In this document: piece by piece, positions 11,223 to 23,137 of the stretch | Position numbering within the stretch: position 1 is the stretch's first letter | How the letters are laid out: each line of letters starts with the position of its first letter | Origin: Diphasiastrum complanatum | Taxonomy: Eukaryota > Streptophyta > Lycopodiopsida > Lycopodiales > Lycopodiaceae | Direction of reading: 5' to 3' | DNA: 64,000 bases | NCBI GenBank assembly: GCA_029204225.1 | Contig: CM055106.1 | Location: 518,211-582,210 of the forward strand | Notes under the pieces: model-generated | What the model saw: the letters and a program-made list of their open reading frames with translations, nothing else | The model's database searches: none | What the model was told of the DNA's origin: nothing | Position numbers and translations under genes: made by a program

Positions 11223-12440
11223 ATGAAAATCTCGCTTCACAGCTTGGACCAGCTGCAGTATCCTCGACGGGAGAATGTATGGTGTTCAGTATGCACGCAA
11301 AACCATACAACGAACGAGTGTCCAGTCCTAAAGCAAATTCTGAGACTGACACATAGATTCTGCCACCTATGCAATGCAACATCGCACGATACGACACTTT
11401 GCCCGTTTAACCCCCGGATTGTTCAACAGAAGAGAAGTCCTTATCAGACTTCCTATTCTTATCATCAAGGGGCACCCAATGCGACACCAAGGTATGGCGC
11501 ACCAAATCAACCACAGCGTATGGCCTTACCTGCTCCACCAGGGCTAGCCAATCAACAAGTGGCCCATGTAAATCTAACAACAGCAGGACCAAAGATGCAA
11601 ATGCCACCGCAACCTGAGTAGAAGCAATGGTACGGACCAGATGAACCATTTATGGATTCTACCATAAATGAATATGTTTCGGCCTATGTAGCTCAAACTC
11701 AGCACCAAGGCGAAAAAAATTATGGCTGCTACGGATGCGGCGAAGGACACAGAATAGTAGAATGTCCCTACAAGGGACAATATACAACCTCCTGCCGAGA
11801 ATGCGGTTATGGACACTGTTACAAGAATTGTCCATTTAAACTTGGAACCAGTGCACCTCTTAATCTCATTGCCATACAGCAACCAACAGTTCTAGCAGGG
11901 ATGCCATCGGAAGGTCGACAATTCCACGTTCATGTGTTAGCTGTTACACGAACACAAAAGAGGAAGGAAGCGGCTCCCTCACCACCACCATTGGTCACTG
12001 ACGACCAACCCTCAATTTCAGCGCCATATCCAAACGTGAGGGAAGAGAGAAGACAGTACCAAAAAATAAGACACTGGGTACAGAAAGCACAAGCGGAGGA
12101 AAAAGAGCAAGAAAGAGACAATCTCACAGAACCTTCAGTCGGCGTCGAACGGGAACCACAAGCGGGCTCACCACTGCGCATTGATCAGAATGATTGGTTG
12201 CACCAACATGAACCACCTTTTTACATGGTGGAGCCTGAGGAACCACGCACTGAAAGGCTCACACTTTTACTATCAAGCCATGTTAGTTTACCACTCGGAG
12301 AACTACTGCGGATTGCACCACAAGCGAAAAGCCTTCTAGCTGAATGGGCCAAAGCGGATGAGGAGCTAGTAGCGCCTGAGCCCATATATTGTGCGGGCTA
12401 TGATGAAACAGATAACGTCCTCCACATTGGAGCAGCATGA
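11223..12440 (+). pseudogene. gag: Gypsy element 1 gag with zinc knuckles
   Basis: Cysteine-rich nucleocapsid part of gag. Visible knuckle-like motifs are CSVCTQNHTTNEC and CHLCNATSHDTTLC (about 11281-11403), then CYGCGEGHRIVEC (about 11731-11769) and CRECGYGHCYKNC (about 11794-11832). A stop falls at 11619. After the knuckles comes APLNLIAIQQP.. then VLAVTRTQKRKEA, the same order as in element 2 (APLNVIMIKQRP.., MVVTRAQAQKGA). A long hydrophilic linker with EEPRTERLTLLLS follows. The upstream capsid domain is not visible here. This is the most intact coding stretch of element 1. Confidence 0.75.
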
Positions 12441-12474
12441 GAAAGTGAGGAACACAACATCACTTTGCCAATCA

Positions 12475-13690
12475 AATACAAGAGATACGAGGACGAGGTG
12501 ACAGTGGTAGATGGAGGATCGGGTGTCAATCTAATCTCCACGCAAGATTCGCCATCAAGCTAGCAGATCAATCCTGTGTGAAACCAAAAGGTGTAGTTGC
12601 CGATATCCCCGTAAAGATAGCAGGCATGCAGTTTGTGATTACTTTTGTAGTCATGGATATACCTGAATCTCCATCTGCATATTGTGTTTTACTGGAAAGA
12701 CCATGGTTGAAGACCATGGTTTACTGGGGTACAGGGAAACTCACCTTCGAGAACAAAGTACAAGCTGTAAAGGTTGATCCAACCACATGGGCGGTGAAAC
12801 CTATTGCACCCAAGGCTGATGACGGATCATCCACGATAGATCATACGATTGATCGCCCAAGGCCAGCCAAGGGAGGTCACTATCATTCAGAGACGGATGT
12901 CGTGAGATGGACAGATGCATCAACAACTATTGACTGCCAGACATGTCAATATGAATCAGATCCAAAACCTAGTACATCTTCACCCAAATGTTACACTATG
13001 GACACACCAATCACATTTGGGGTGAATATGATAAACGTAGCATGGCTATCAGCAGAGCCTATTGAGAACCCAGTGGACGATGATCTAGTCCCTTGGCAAC
13101 ATGCTCTAACTTATAATAAGGAGATTGAGCTAACTGATGAACAGGTCCTACCCCACATGGACCTAGATCGTTACGGAACCAAGAAGGTACCAGCTCAACC
13201 ACCACAAAAATCTGCTATGGCGAAAGTCTCAAGGATCGATCTACCCAAGGCACCTGCGAATAAGAAGAATCAGTTGAAGCAATGCTACAACCAGGTGATC
13301 CGATGGAGTGACCTACCCGAAGAGGCGATAGCTACAGTGGACGTTGATATTCGCAACCATGAGGCGAATGTCACGGCAGTCCCGAAGAAAGACAACAAGG
13401 ATGAACCCACCAAAATGACAAAAAAAAGCAAAAAGAAGGTGTTGGATTCCTTAAAGTCAATCCAGTTGGACTCAGATAGAACATCATCTTCTACACATGT
13501 GACAGACAATCAAAAAATGACCAGTCGGGCCAAGATCAATATGCTGAAAGAGGAATCTCGACGAGCTCCAGTTCACGAGATGCCTGATAGTCTCAAAGAT
13601 TGACGTGGTAATCATGATGCTGCAAGCCCAGCGAGAACCTGATCAAAGTCAAGTACCAGTGATGCCATTCGGACTTTGCAATTCCCCAAG
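12475..13690 (+). pseudogene. pol: Gypsy element 1 protease, linker and collapsed pol
   Basis: The protease active-site motif VVDGGSGVNLIS is at about 12506-12541. A frameshift follows, then the conserved protease C-terminus (IPVKIAGMQFVITFVVMD, LLERPWLK) at about 12600-12710. A long acidic/basic linker with TMDTPITFGVNMINVAW runs to 13603 and is colinear with 27154-27900 of element 2. At 13609-13655 the frame reads DVVIMMLQAQREPDQSQ, the pol linker. It is fused directly to VMPFGLCNSPS from the RT palm, so all RT motifs between them are deleted. The sequence ends at about 13692. Confidence 0.78.
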
Positions 13691-13732
13691 CTGAGAAAAT
13701 ACGTAGCTCCACCTTCTGATTGATGCAAATCC

Positions 13733-14310
13733 ATAGCTCTGATACCACTATAAGGATCACCAAATGAAGATCTGACTAGATCCTATTGCAAAACAACCAA
13801 AAGGACACCTGTGGAGCAAAACCACCCATCCAAACCTAGATCTCTCTTGGAGTTTCCTCTTGGACCTAGCCCCCAAGCCATAGTGAAGAACCTAAGAGAG
13901 AGGAGGAGAAACAGGCTCAAGAAACTGAATTTTCAATAGGAGGATGGGCGAGTTTCCAATAGACTTATTCTCCTCATGAGAGAGAGAATATTCTTCTAGG
14001 ATTCCCATGCAACCTATATTGAGCTATTGACCTCCTATTCTTGCATTAAAGCATTCATTCACTATGCATGTGCTCCTATGTCCAATTATAGGTCTGGGCC
14101 CTCATATGATTATTAATTACTTTACAGGCCAAGCCCAGATGACGAGGCATAACCAATAACCATATAACCTAGAGTGACCGGCTATCCACGTCAGGAATTA
14201 TTCCGATTTCTTTATACAGGACATGGACGTACCAGGTGGTCTCATCAGTCGTTTGACCGTACGTTTAATAGTGGGTGACAACTGTACTTGTTGCTAGAGC
14301 CCTATTTCCA
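13733..14310 (-). mobile_element. Copia LTR with adjoining primer site, minus strand
   Basis: AGCTCTGATACCACT at 13733-13747 is the copia primer site in reverse. The LTR occupies about 13749-14310 and on its own strand begins TGGAAATAGGGC. Only about 40 bases of leader remain (13693-13732) before gypsy pol sequence, so the rest of the element is gone. Confidence 0.65.
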
Positions 14311-14311
14311 A

Positions 14312-14920
14312 CTATAGATTCTCTAGGGCTTGAACTTGGTCAATATTCTCTCTCTTTGGATTTAGGTCTATATCCTTCCTAAACCTGCGCGTTCGGGTCA
14401 TAGTCCTCTTACTTTCTAGGCTGGTTTTCTCTTTTCTCAATCCTAGGAATTTGGTGTGCCTATGCCCTTCTAAGACGCTAACCTCAGCTTGCTCTGTTGG
14501 TAGTGGATCCTCGTAGATGGGTGTAGATTCAAATACTGGCTTCTCAATGACTACTGAGTTGTCTAACTCTGGTGGCGGTTTTGGTGTAGGTTTGGATTTC
14601 TTGGGAGGTAGTTTTGTCTGGAGGTTACTCCGGGTCACTACAAACACCTCTTTCTTGCTTGTGGGTTTCTCCAGTGTCTCTATGGCTATGAAGTTCAAGG
14701 GTGGCCAGTCATCTTCTATGCGTGCCTTCCCTTTGTTCTCTTGGCTGATCCTGGGTCCCCGTTGTATGTATTGAGGTGGCCTTGATGGCCCCGTTGTTCT
14801 GTCCTCCTGGGGTCTATGGTTTACCGGCCTAGACATCCTATTTCCAATGTTTAGCGCGTCTCTATGTACCCATCATCTATCCTCAAGGTGTCCAGGCCTC
14901 TTGCAGTACCTGCACACTTG
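14312..14920 (-). pseudogene. gag: Gypsy gag C-terminal fragment, minus strand
   Basis: The minus strand reads a damaged zinc knuckle CRYCKRPGHLEDR at about 14913-14875, in which the final Cys is Arg. It continues with MSRPVNHRPQEDRTTG, PPLNFIAIETLEKP and VFVVTRSNLQTK. The last two match the post-knuckle gag layout of elements 1 and 2 (APLNxI.. then xVVTRxQ). The protein is cut at 14312 by a copia LTR. It probably belongs with the capsid fragment at 15483-16295, from which it is separated by an inserted gypsy LTR. Confidence 0.65.
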
Positions 14921-15481
14921 TGTAGTGCGTTTCTTTTCTTGTCTATCCTCAACCCAAGATCTAATCAATCTAGCATCAAGGAGATGAAGTTAGTTGTCAC
15001 GCGTAGGTTCGTTCCCATGAGAGCGATAGCAAAATTCAGATTTCAACATGAATGGAAGATCCAGATCTAACTCTAACATCCATTAACCCTAAACATTAAC
15101 ACTACTCCATTAACACTAAGAACCACAATAAAGATAGCTTACTGTTTCTTTCTCTCTCACAAAAAGTATAGAAACATGAAAACCCAACAATACTCAGATC
15201 CAACAATTAGCAAACACAATAAAAGCATGAGAGATGGAGGAAAAGTGATAGAGAGCAAGGACATTCATAAATCCATTTCACAAGAGAACCAATCTGCTTT
15301 ATTGAAATGAACATATGTATATGTGTAGAAAACTCGAGTTGGTCCCTTTTTATAGTAGAGAGGAGGACCCTGGCCTGTGAATCTTATTGATCCATTTCTG
15401 CCTCCCTAATTATTCAAATTTAAAAAAGAGTGAAAATCATCCAAATGGAAGGGAAATCCAACTTTATTCACTAACTTGACA
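14921..15481 (-). mobile_element. Gypsy LTR without primer site, minus strand
   Basis: On the minus strand it starts TGTCAAGTTAGTG (15481) and ends ..CGCACTACA (14921). The final 170 bases are the reverse complement of the end of the element 1 LTR (8800-8972), including TTAGGGTTAATGGATGTTAG and the CGTGACAACTAA block. A TATA-like TATAAAAA lies at about 15352-15345, followed by an AATAAAGC signal near 15300. No primer site follows, and gag lies on both sides. It looks like a solo LTR in a gag gene, but the flanking 5-mers do not form a target duplication. Confidence 0.7.
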
Positions 15482-15482
15482 T

Positions 15483-16295
15483 TTAGGCCCGCGACATTAA
15501 AAGTCCCGCAAAAAGGCATTTTGGTTGATGTGGAGTTACTGCTACAGTTCCTTGTAAGGCTTTCAGTTTTTGGTCAAACTGCGCCGTAAGTTGCTCCATC
15601 TGCTGTTTGTGTAATTTTGTCATTTGCTCCAACAACAGTTCTGTGGATAGAGCAGATGCATTTGATGATGATAATGCGATTGAGGGAGTAGGAGTGTGGG
15701 TGGAAGGATATTCGTCGTCAGATCCCTCATCATCTTCTCTGATGGCATCTTTCATAGCTTCTTGCAGAGTAGCGTACTGCTCCCATTGTTTCAGTTCTCT
15801 TCTGATGCTTCGTGGTAATCCGGCTAGGAACCACATGATCACCGCATGATCGGGAGTTAGGGCTGCATTGCACTCGGATCGTAGATGTTTGACCCGATCA
15901 ATATAGTCTCGGACCCTTTCTCGTTTTCCCATATTGACTTTGCTTAGCAGGAGAAACGAGTCTTCCAGGAACTTTCTTGGTTTAAAGCGCGTAATGAGAG
16001 CCGCTTTAACCGCTTCTCAGGTGGATTTTTCTTCCTCTGACAAGTTGAAAAACCAATCCTGAGCCACTGCCAGTAAGGACATAGGGAATAGCATCAGCTT
16101 CTCCGCAGGTGTCCATTCGCCGTAGATTTCACAAGCTTGCTCGTAGATCTGGAGGAATCGGATGGGATCCGATGATTCGTCGTATTTTGGTATTTCCATC
16201 CATGGTGCTCTCTGGACTGCTTGCAAGGGAGCAACAAGTACGGGTTGGCCCATTGGATCCATTGGTGCTAGTTCCGGTTCTGCCTCTTGTTGCAC
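15483..16295 (-). pseudogene. gag: Gypsy gag capsid (Retrotrans_gag), minus strand
   Basis: The minus strand reads MEIPKYDESSDPIRFLQIYE, LFPMSLLAVAQDWFFNLSEE (about 16240-16025), TRFKPRKFLEDSFLLLSK, VRDYIDRVKHLRSECNA and VIMWFLAGLPRSIRREL (about 15905-15785). This is the standard order of the Retrotrans_gag domain, ending in a low-complexity acidic and Ser-rich tail with a short coiled coil (LLLEQMTKLHKQQMEQL). One stop separates the two halves at about 16017. It is closely related to the gag of element 2 at 25800-26205. Confidence 0.88.
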
Positions 16296-16549
16296 AACTG
16301 CTAATCTGAGAAGGTGTGGCGTCTGATTTGCTATTCTTCGTGCTATTGATCGTCACGATCTCAGATTCATCCGATGGTAGGTTCCAAAGTGATTGGATCT
16401 TGCTTATACAGTAGAATGCAGTCTGGATCTTCAAGGATCTGATCGATCTGATCGGCCGGAAGTGAATTTTAGGCCTTTTACAGTGGTTTTTCCTTGATAA
16501 CTTTTTACTCCTTGCACTGATTGACCTGAGATTTTGACAGTAGCTAGAT
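16296..16549 (-). other. Leader between gag and word array (minus-strand element)
   Basis: Non-coding on inspection. It contains TTTTGACAGTAGCTAGATCTGATAGA (about 16532-16557), which has a close counterpart in the element 2 leader at 24936-24962, so it is gag leader of the same family. Confidence 0.5.
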
Positions 16550-17310
16550 CTGATAGAGATCTTTTCACTGATCTGGTTTGCAAGAGTTATCTTGTGCGAG
16601 GGTTGGCTATGCGAGGGTTCTTTAGCTGTTTAAAAAACTTGATATATTTCAGATCTTTGGGAAGTAACTCTCGCAAGGTTCACAGTAGCTGGATCTGGGT
16701 CAGATCTCACTACAGAATTCTCTGCGAGAGTTAACTCTCGCAAGAAGTGAAAATTTCACTGTCTGCGAGGGTTCAAAACCACTTTTTGGCTTGATCTTCA
16801 CCAGATCTTCACACTAACTCTCGCAGGCTTCATCACTGATGTAAATTGACATTCTAATTCGATTGAGAGGGTCTGCGAGAGTTCTTACTAGAAAAATTTG
16901 CTGGATATTCACTTTTTAGTGATTTTTTAGCACTTAAATCCAATTTTTTGCTCACTGGAATCAGACTAACTCTCGCAAGCTCTTCTATGTCCTGGTCTCA
17001 CTGAGATGGAACTTCAGAATACTCTATGAGAGTTCTTGACCATTGGAACTGAAAATTTTGTTGTCTGCGAGGGTTCACTGATACTTTCTCGTCTTTTTCT
17101 CATTGGGAACTCTCGCACAGGCACTTATATATCAAACTAACTCTCGCAAGCTTCTCTGTGTCCTAGTCTCACTGAGATGGAACTTCAGAGGGCTCTGCGA
17201 GAGTTCTTATGAAGATTTGAAGTTTTTTGGATTTTTTCAAGGGTTTTTTGAATTTTTATTGATTTTTCTCTTATTTCTACAATCTGCTTGGAACTAATTC
17301 TCGTAGGCTT
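16550..17310. repeat. Array of GCGAGAGTT / AACTCTCGC words with partial 170-bp duplication
   Basis: At least a dozen copies of GCGAGAGTTC, GCGAGGGTTC or the reverse AACTCTCGCAAG occur, for example at about 16595, 16611, 16664, 16722, 16732, 16767, 16815, 16876, 16972, 17065, 17108, 17142 and 17197. At 16722-16745 two copies meet as a palindrome. A block of about 170 bases (CTCACTGAGATGGAACTTCAGA and surroundings) occurs twice, at about 16968-17135 and 17136-17215. Element 2 has the same kind of array with the word GCGAAGGTT. Confidence 0.7.
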
Positions 17311-18794
<1,484 letters not shown>

Positions 18795-19125
18795 GCATGA
18801 CGTGCCACAGTACTTCAAGGATTAAGAAATGGATGAAGTGGTAGTGTTCATGCCTAGAGCCGAGAGAGAGCCAGTAGAAAACACCTCCCAAGGGGCCAAC
18901 GTTAACGAAGGTCCTACCCGTACGAAAGAGATAGATCTAGTGGAGGAGGGAGAAGACAACCGCATAGTATTTGTAAGAGAGGACATAAAAGTAGATGAAC
19001 TCAGAGATCAAAAAGCCATTCTTTGCGAATATCGCGATTGTCTTGCATGGAATTATGTTGAGATGAAGGGCATATCGCCAGATGTGGTGGTTCACACCAT
19101 TCCATTAGTTGATGGTGCAAAACTT
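18795..19125 (+). pseudogene. pol: Gypsy pol N-terminal fragment
   Basis: Reads MDEVVVFMPRAEREPVE, EIDLVEEGEDNRIVFV, CEYRDCLAWNYVEMKGI and VVVHTIPLVDGAK. This is the linker between protease and RT seen also at 8300-7990 (minus) and 28190-28640. It ends abruptly at about 19125, where unrelated minus-strand gag begins. It is an isolated piece of about 110 residues. Confidence 0.75.
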
Positions 19126-19515
19126 AAAGGCTACCTGGAAATCATCCCGAGTAGATGGGACTATAGCACGCTCCTTAAGATCCTGCCACCATGAGTACAT
19201 TTTTCCACATAAAAACATAATGGCAGTGGCAATCCGGGAGTTGTCTGGCAGATTGTGCATGGAAAAATGAGATGTCCATCAATCAAGCCATGCCAAGACC
19301 ACATCCTAATGTCTGTCCTTTTTCTCTCCAGTGAAAACCTCCGGGGTAAACATCGGGTTGAGGAGTGTCTGCCAAGATTGGGACATAGCCCTCAACTCGG
19401 TCTCCGCTCGTTCATGCTTAGAGTGCATGTCGACAACCTATTGCTGCAACAAATTTATCGCACGCGCCATTTCCTCCATATCAGTCCTTGTAGGACTTGG
19501 ATCTTGGGTAACATC
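19126..19515 (-). pseudogene. gag: Gypsy gag fragment of a different type, minus strand
   Basis: The minus strand shows DPSPTRTDMEEMARAINLLQ near 19510-19440, and in other frames ELRAMSQSWQTLLNP and, at about 19195-19130, WWQDLKERAIVPSTRDDF. WWxxL followed by T.DDF is the pattern of chromovirus-like gag. Heavily frameshifted. Confidence 0.45.
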
Positions 19516-19800
19516 CATAAAACAAAGTAGATGTACTCTTTTGTTTGGCACGGGTGCAACTAATAACTTTATAAATGCTGACTTTGTGCAGAGGCTGAAT
19601 CTACCAAAAGAAGCAAGCAAAGGTCACTATAAGGTTACACTTGCAAAGGGGGAGCAGTCTCAATTTTGAAAATATACAGTTCTCAAAGTACATGTGTATA
19701 TTCAAGGATATCGTGAAGAACATGACTTCCATGTTATGGAGCATGATAAGATTGATATTATTTTATGAAAATCTTGGTTGTATGCCAAGAGTGTTCTATC
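19516..19800 (+). pseudogene. pol: Gypsy protease fragment (first of two copies)
   Basis: The frame reads LLFGTGATNNFINADFVQRL at about 19540-19600, where D(S/T)GAT is expected, so the catalytic Asp is Gly. After a frameshift, VYIQGYREEHDFHVMEHDKI corresponds to the protease flap and C-terminal region found intact at 20640-20700 (YVDNLSFHIMNHDKVEFI). It is a divergent duplicate of the protease that follows. Confidence 0.65.
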
Positions 19801-20335
19801 TCATAGATGAATCCTTGTTATTATGCCAGTCCTTGACGATTTTGAATTTTATCGTCGATTTGCTACATTGCAAATGAGGATGAAACCCTTGGATGTCTAT
19901 TTACAAGACTTCCAGGAAGCTGCTTCGTGATTTGTTAACCGCATTGACAAAGTTCTCCTTAAGCTACATTTTATTTTGGGCTTGCCAAAGAGTATCAGTT
20001 GGAGGTCCGCCGCAATTACCCACAATCCCTTGAAGATGCTGTGCATTTTGTTCGAATTTTCAACGATACACACACAATGACCCGCAAAAAGCAGCAGAAG
20101 CCTGAATCCAAGGACAAATCCTCTTCGGGTCCTTCCTTTGAAAAGGACAAAAAGAGAGTTGTTGATGAAGCTTTCCCTTCGGCAAAGAAAAAGAAGCGCC
20201 CTTGGTTGGAGAGAGATGACTTTGACAAGGTCAAAAGCGATGGGTTGTGTGTTTCTCCTGTATGGAGAAGGGGCACCTTTCAAAAGACTGCCCGAAGAAA
20301 TGAAAGAAGAGAGGCAGCTCTTTCAAGGCTCTAGA
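19801..20335 (+). pseudogene. gag: Gypsy gag fragment with one zinc knuckle
   Basis: Capsid-like MRMKPLDVYLQDFQEAA at about 19873-19925, then an inferred frame with a single CX2CX4HX4C knuckle, CFSCMEKGHLSKDC, at 20250-20291. A Lys/Ser-rich basic stretch precedes the knuckle. Frame changes occur throughout. Order and motif fit the protease and RT that follow. Confidence 0.65.
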
Positions 20336-20399
20336 TAATTCTTCCATTTTTTGTATTGATGTATTCTTTACGGATGAAACTATATGTAGTAATTGTCGT

Positions 20400-21405
20400 T
20401 TTAATACTGTGGTGTTTGGATCTCACGGCCTCATTCGTATGAGTGGGTTCGTAGGCACCCAACCCATGAGTATTTTATTTGACAATGGTTCTACTCAAAA
20501 TTTTATTAATGCTAAATTGGTGCAGAAGCTGCAGCCAGCAACCGCACCAAGTGACCACAAATACGTGGTTAGGATGGCAGTTGAAGGAGAACAACAGGTC
20601 TGGGAACAGTTTGTCCCCCACATATCGTTGAAGATTCAGAACTATGTAGATAACTTGTCTTTTCATATTATGAATCATGATAAGGTAGAGTTTATCCAAG
20701 GTAAGGAATGGTTTTATGCTAGGAATGAGTCGTTAAAGAAAGATTATGTTTCTCATAGTATATCTTTCTTGCATAATGGCTCTTTGGTTTGTCCTAAAGG
20801 CGATGATCCTGATCTACCTTTTGTAACTGCTCATGAGGCTAATCGATGTTTATTGGATTCTGAGTATCACTCGTATTTATATTATTTGAAAGATGGATCT
20901 TACATGCCTTTGTTACTCATAATTTCAATGTTGATGTATCGTCTTCCCCTAAAGCATTGTCTTTTTTTGATGTTAATTTAGAATCAACGCCTGAGAGCAA
21001 AATCTTTAAAAGACTTAAGAGGGATATAGTGATATATTTCCTGATCAATTGCTTGAGGGTCTTTCCCCCCTCTTGGGGAGTAGACCATCACATAGATCTC
21101 AATCCCGACAGCTCTCCTGTATCATTTTTTCTTTACAAGATGAGCCCGAAGGAAGAAGATGAGGTTGCTAGGCAACTTGAGAAGTTATTACGTAAGGGCC
21201 ATATTAGGCCCAATAAGTCCCCTTGGGGAGCTCATGTTTTGTTAACCGGCAAGAAAGACGGTGGTACTCGTTTTTGTGTCGATTACAAAAAGCTTAATAA
21301 AATGACTTTAAAGAACCGGTATCCCTTACCTCGGATGGACCTTAATGGACCAATTGAATGGTGCTAAGTATTTCACCAAATTGGACCTTAGGTCGAGGTA
21401 CCACA
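20400..21405 (+). pseudogene. pol: Gypsy protease and start of reverse transcriptase
   Basis: Protease: SILFDNGSTQNFINAKLV at about 20467-20520, with DNG where DSG is usual. RT start: [15 protein letters not shown] (about 21079-21123), [51 protein letters not shown] (about 21268-21330). After a frameshift, [13 protein letters not shown] follows. This is the classic plant Ty3/gypsy RT opening. It breaks off at about 21405, before the YxDD box. The protein differs clearly from elements 1-3, so it is a second gypsy lineage, probably chromovirus-like. Confidence 0.82.
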
Positions 21406-21790
21406 AAACCAAAAAAAAATACATGCGCTTGCAGGAAGAGTTGACAGCCGTACCTGCAGAGACGTAAAAAAAAATAACAGGAGCATGGACCCAGACGTGT
21501 AGACTCGCGCAAACACCAGCACCCAGCTCATTTTTTGTTTTTTTGAAAAAGTAAGGAGAAGGGAAAATAAGTTTAGACCACATTTCTTTTAATAAATTAC
21601 ATTAAAAGAAATACAAATCTAATACTCTAATAGCAACCAATTTACAACTAGTTCTCAACCCAAAAGAATTCAACCATTTCAAGAATAAACTTGAAATAAG
21701 ATTATACAAAAAACCAATAGCCACAATATCCTTAAAGGAATTTCAACCCGCAAAGGCATAAAAGGGAATTAGTGCACTTTATAGGAAATT
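21406..21790. other. Non-coding A-rich stretch before a copia primer site
   Basis: No gene seen. It contains an imperfect ATTTCTTTTAATAAATTACATTAAAAGAAAT inverted repeat at about 21581-21611 that could form a hairpin. It may be truncated leader of the minus-strand copia element whose primer site follows. Confidence 0.35.
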
Positions 21791-22250
21791 GACTACTCTG
21801 ATACCAAATGTTACAACTCTCATGAATCTTCGATTGCCTTGAAGGTTGACGCACACCCCATACCAGTGACGACGCACCGTATCTGCCCATCCATAGAGAC
21901 CCACCCCCATGCATTGAAGCTATCGACATCACATGTCTGATCAAGCCTCCTGTAATAACTGGCGTCCCATACCACCAACCATCGTCCTTGGCTCTCCCTA
22001 GCACACATCTCCTAGCCTGGAGATACATCCTGGCTAATGCTCGTGCTCTCCATCCACCAACTCTCGGGTAGACTGAGTCAATGGCAAAAGAGAAACCCCA
22101 CCACTTTATAGGCATAGCATAGTGGGTCCCATCAAACATGACGCGTGGCACCAAAACATGTCAATAACGCCAGACCTGCATCATGCCCCTTGCGAAGCCG
22201 TCACTGAAGGGCATACCATTATGGTACATAACATATCTCTTATCATAATT
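21791..22250 (-). mobile_element. Copia primer site and LTR remnant, minus strand
   Basis: CTCTGATACCAAA at 21796-21808 is a copia primer site in reverse. The LTR would begin (plus strand) TGTTACAACTCTC at 21809. Its far end is not clear and 22250 is a guess. A minus-strand ORF of 140 codons crosses the primer site and is therefore not taken as a gene. Confidence 0.5.
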
Positions 22251-23120
22251 TAATATCAATCAATTTTGCTTTTGGATATAAAACATATCCCAGTAATGGG
22301 AACCGAAGGCAACTATTTCCTGTTGCCACTTAATTGTGCACAACTGCAGCATAATGTCGCACACAATTTTGCAACTAGAAGACGCAACCATACCACAATG
22401 AGAGGATATTTTTTGGATCCTTTGCCACTACTAAAAATTACTCTTGTAGATTCTTCAGGGACAATTCACACACTTTTTCTTGAGGAAACAAAGCCACCTC
22501 TAAGAAAAACTAGCCTGAAAAATCTAACTACTTGTTGCATGCTTAGCTAGAATATATCGATATCTCTCTAGGCTCCAGTATACAATCAAATTAAAAAGTC
22601 ACCTTGCTATTCAGCTGCTCCAGTTTGATAATGCGCTCAACCATTTTCAATTTTTTTGTTAAATCAAGTCGAGCCTCCTCACTGGCCTTAGAAATAGCCT
22701 GACAAGTCAATGAACCTGCAGATATCAAACTTGCCATAACAAAAGCAAGGGTCTCACAACATAAAATTTCTTGTCTAAGTTTGAGGAAATAGTATATACC
22801 TGGACTTTTTAAGAAATGCAAAATAAAACTTCAATTTTAATACCTTCAACTTGTCATGTTCATATTTGCACATTCTCTCCTAACTTTTTCTTCAAATCTT
22901 GATAATGTTTGTTGACATCTTCCTTTTGGTCACGAACCTTGTTAACACCTTCCCACTCCTGGCTGCATGAATTGTTAAAATTACCAAATGACTAAGCAAA
23001 TTGACTTCTGAATGATCTTCTTAAAAGAAGGTGAGAATAAGCATCACAAAAGAGCACCAATTACCGTATTTAAATCCTTAAATTAAAGCCCACCAAATGT
23101 TGATCTACATAGATTATCAT
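22251..23120 (-). other. Region with possible exon remnants of an unidentified coiled-coil gene
   Basis: On the minus strand, a candidate exon at about 22700-22605 (after acceptor-like TTGACTTGTCAG, before donor-like AAG/GTGACT) encodes ISKASEEARLDLTKKLKMVE and IIKLEQLNSK. About 200 bases upstream another piece reads EGVNKVRDQKEDVNKHYQDL (about 22960-22895). Both are helical and charged, as in a coiled-coil protein. I do not recognise the gene, and both pieces could be chance. Nothing else is supported here. Confidence 0.3.
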
Positions 23121-23137
23121 GATTGGACGACTAAAAA

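Noticed and set aside
21732-22154. 140-codon minus-strand ORF
   Set aside because: It crosses a copia primer site and LTR start and has no recognisable domain. Most likely a chance frame in an LTR.
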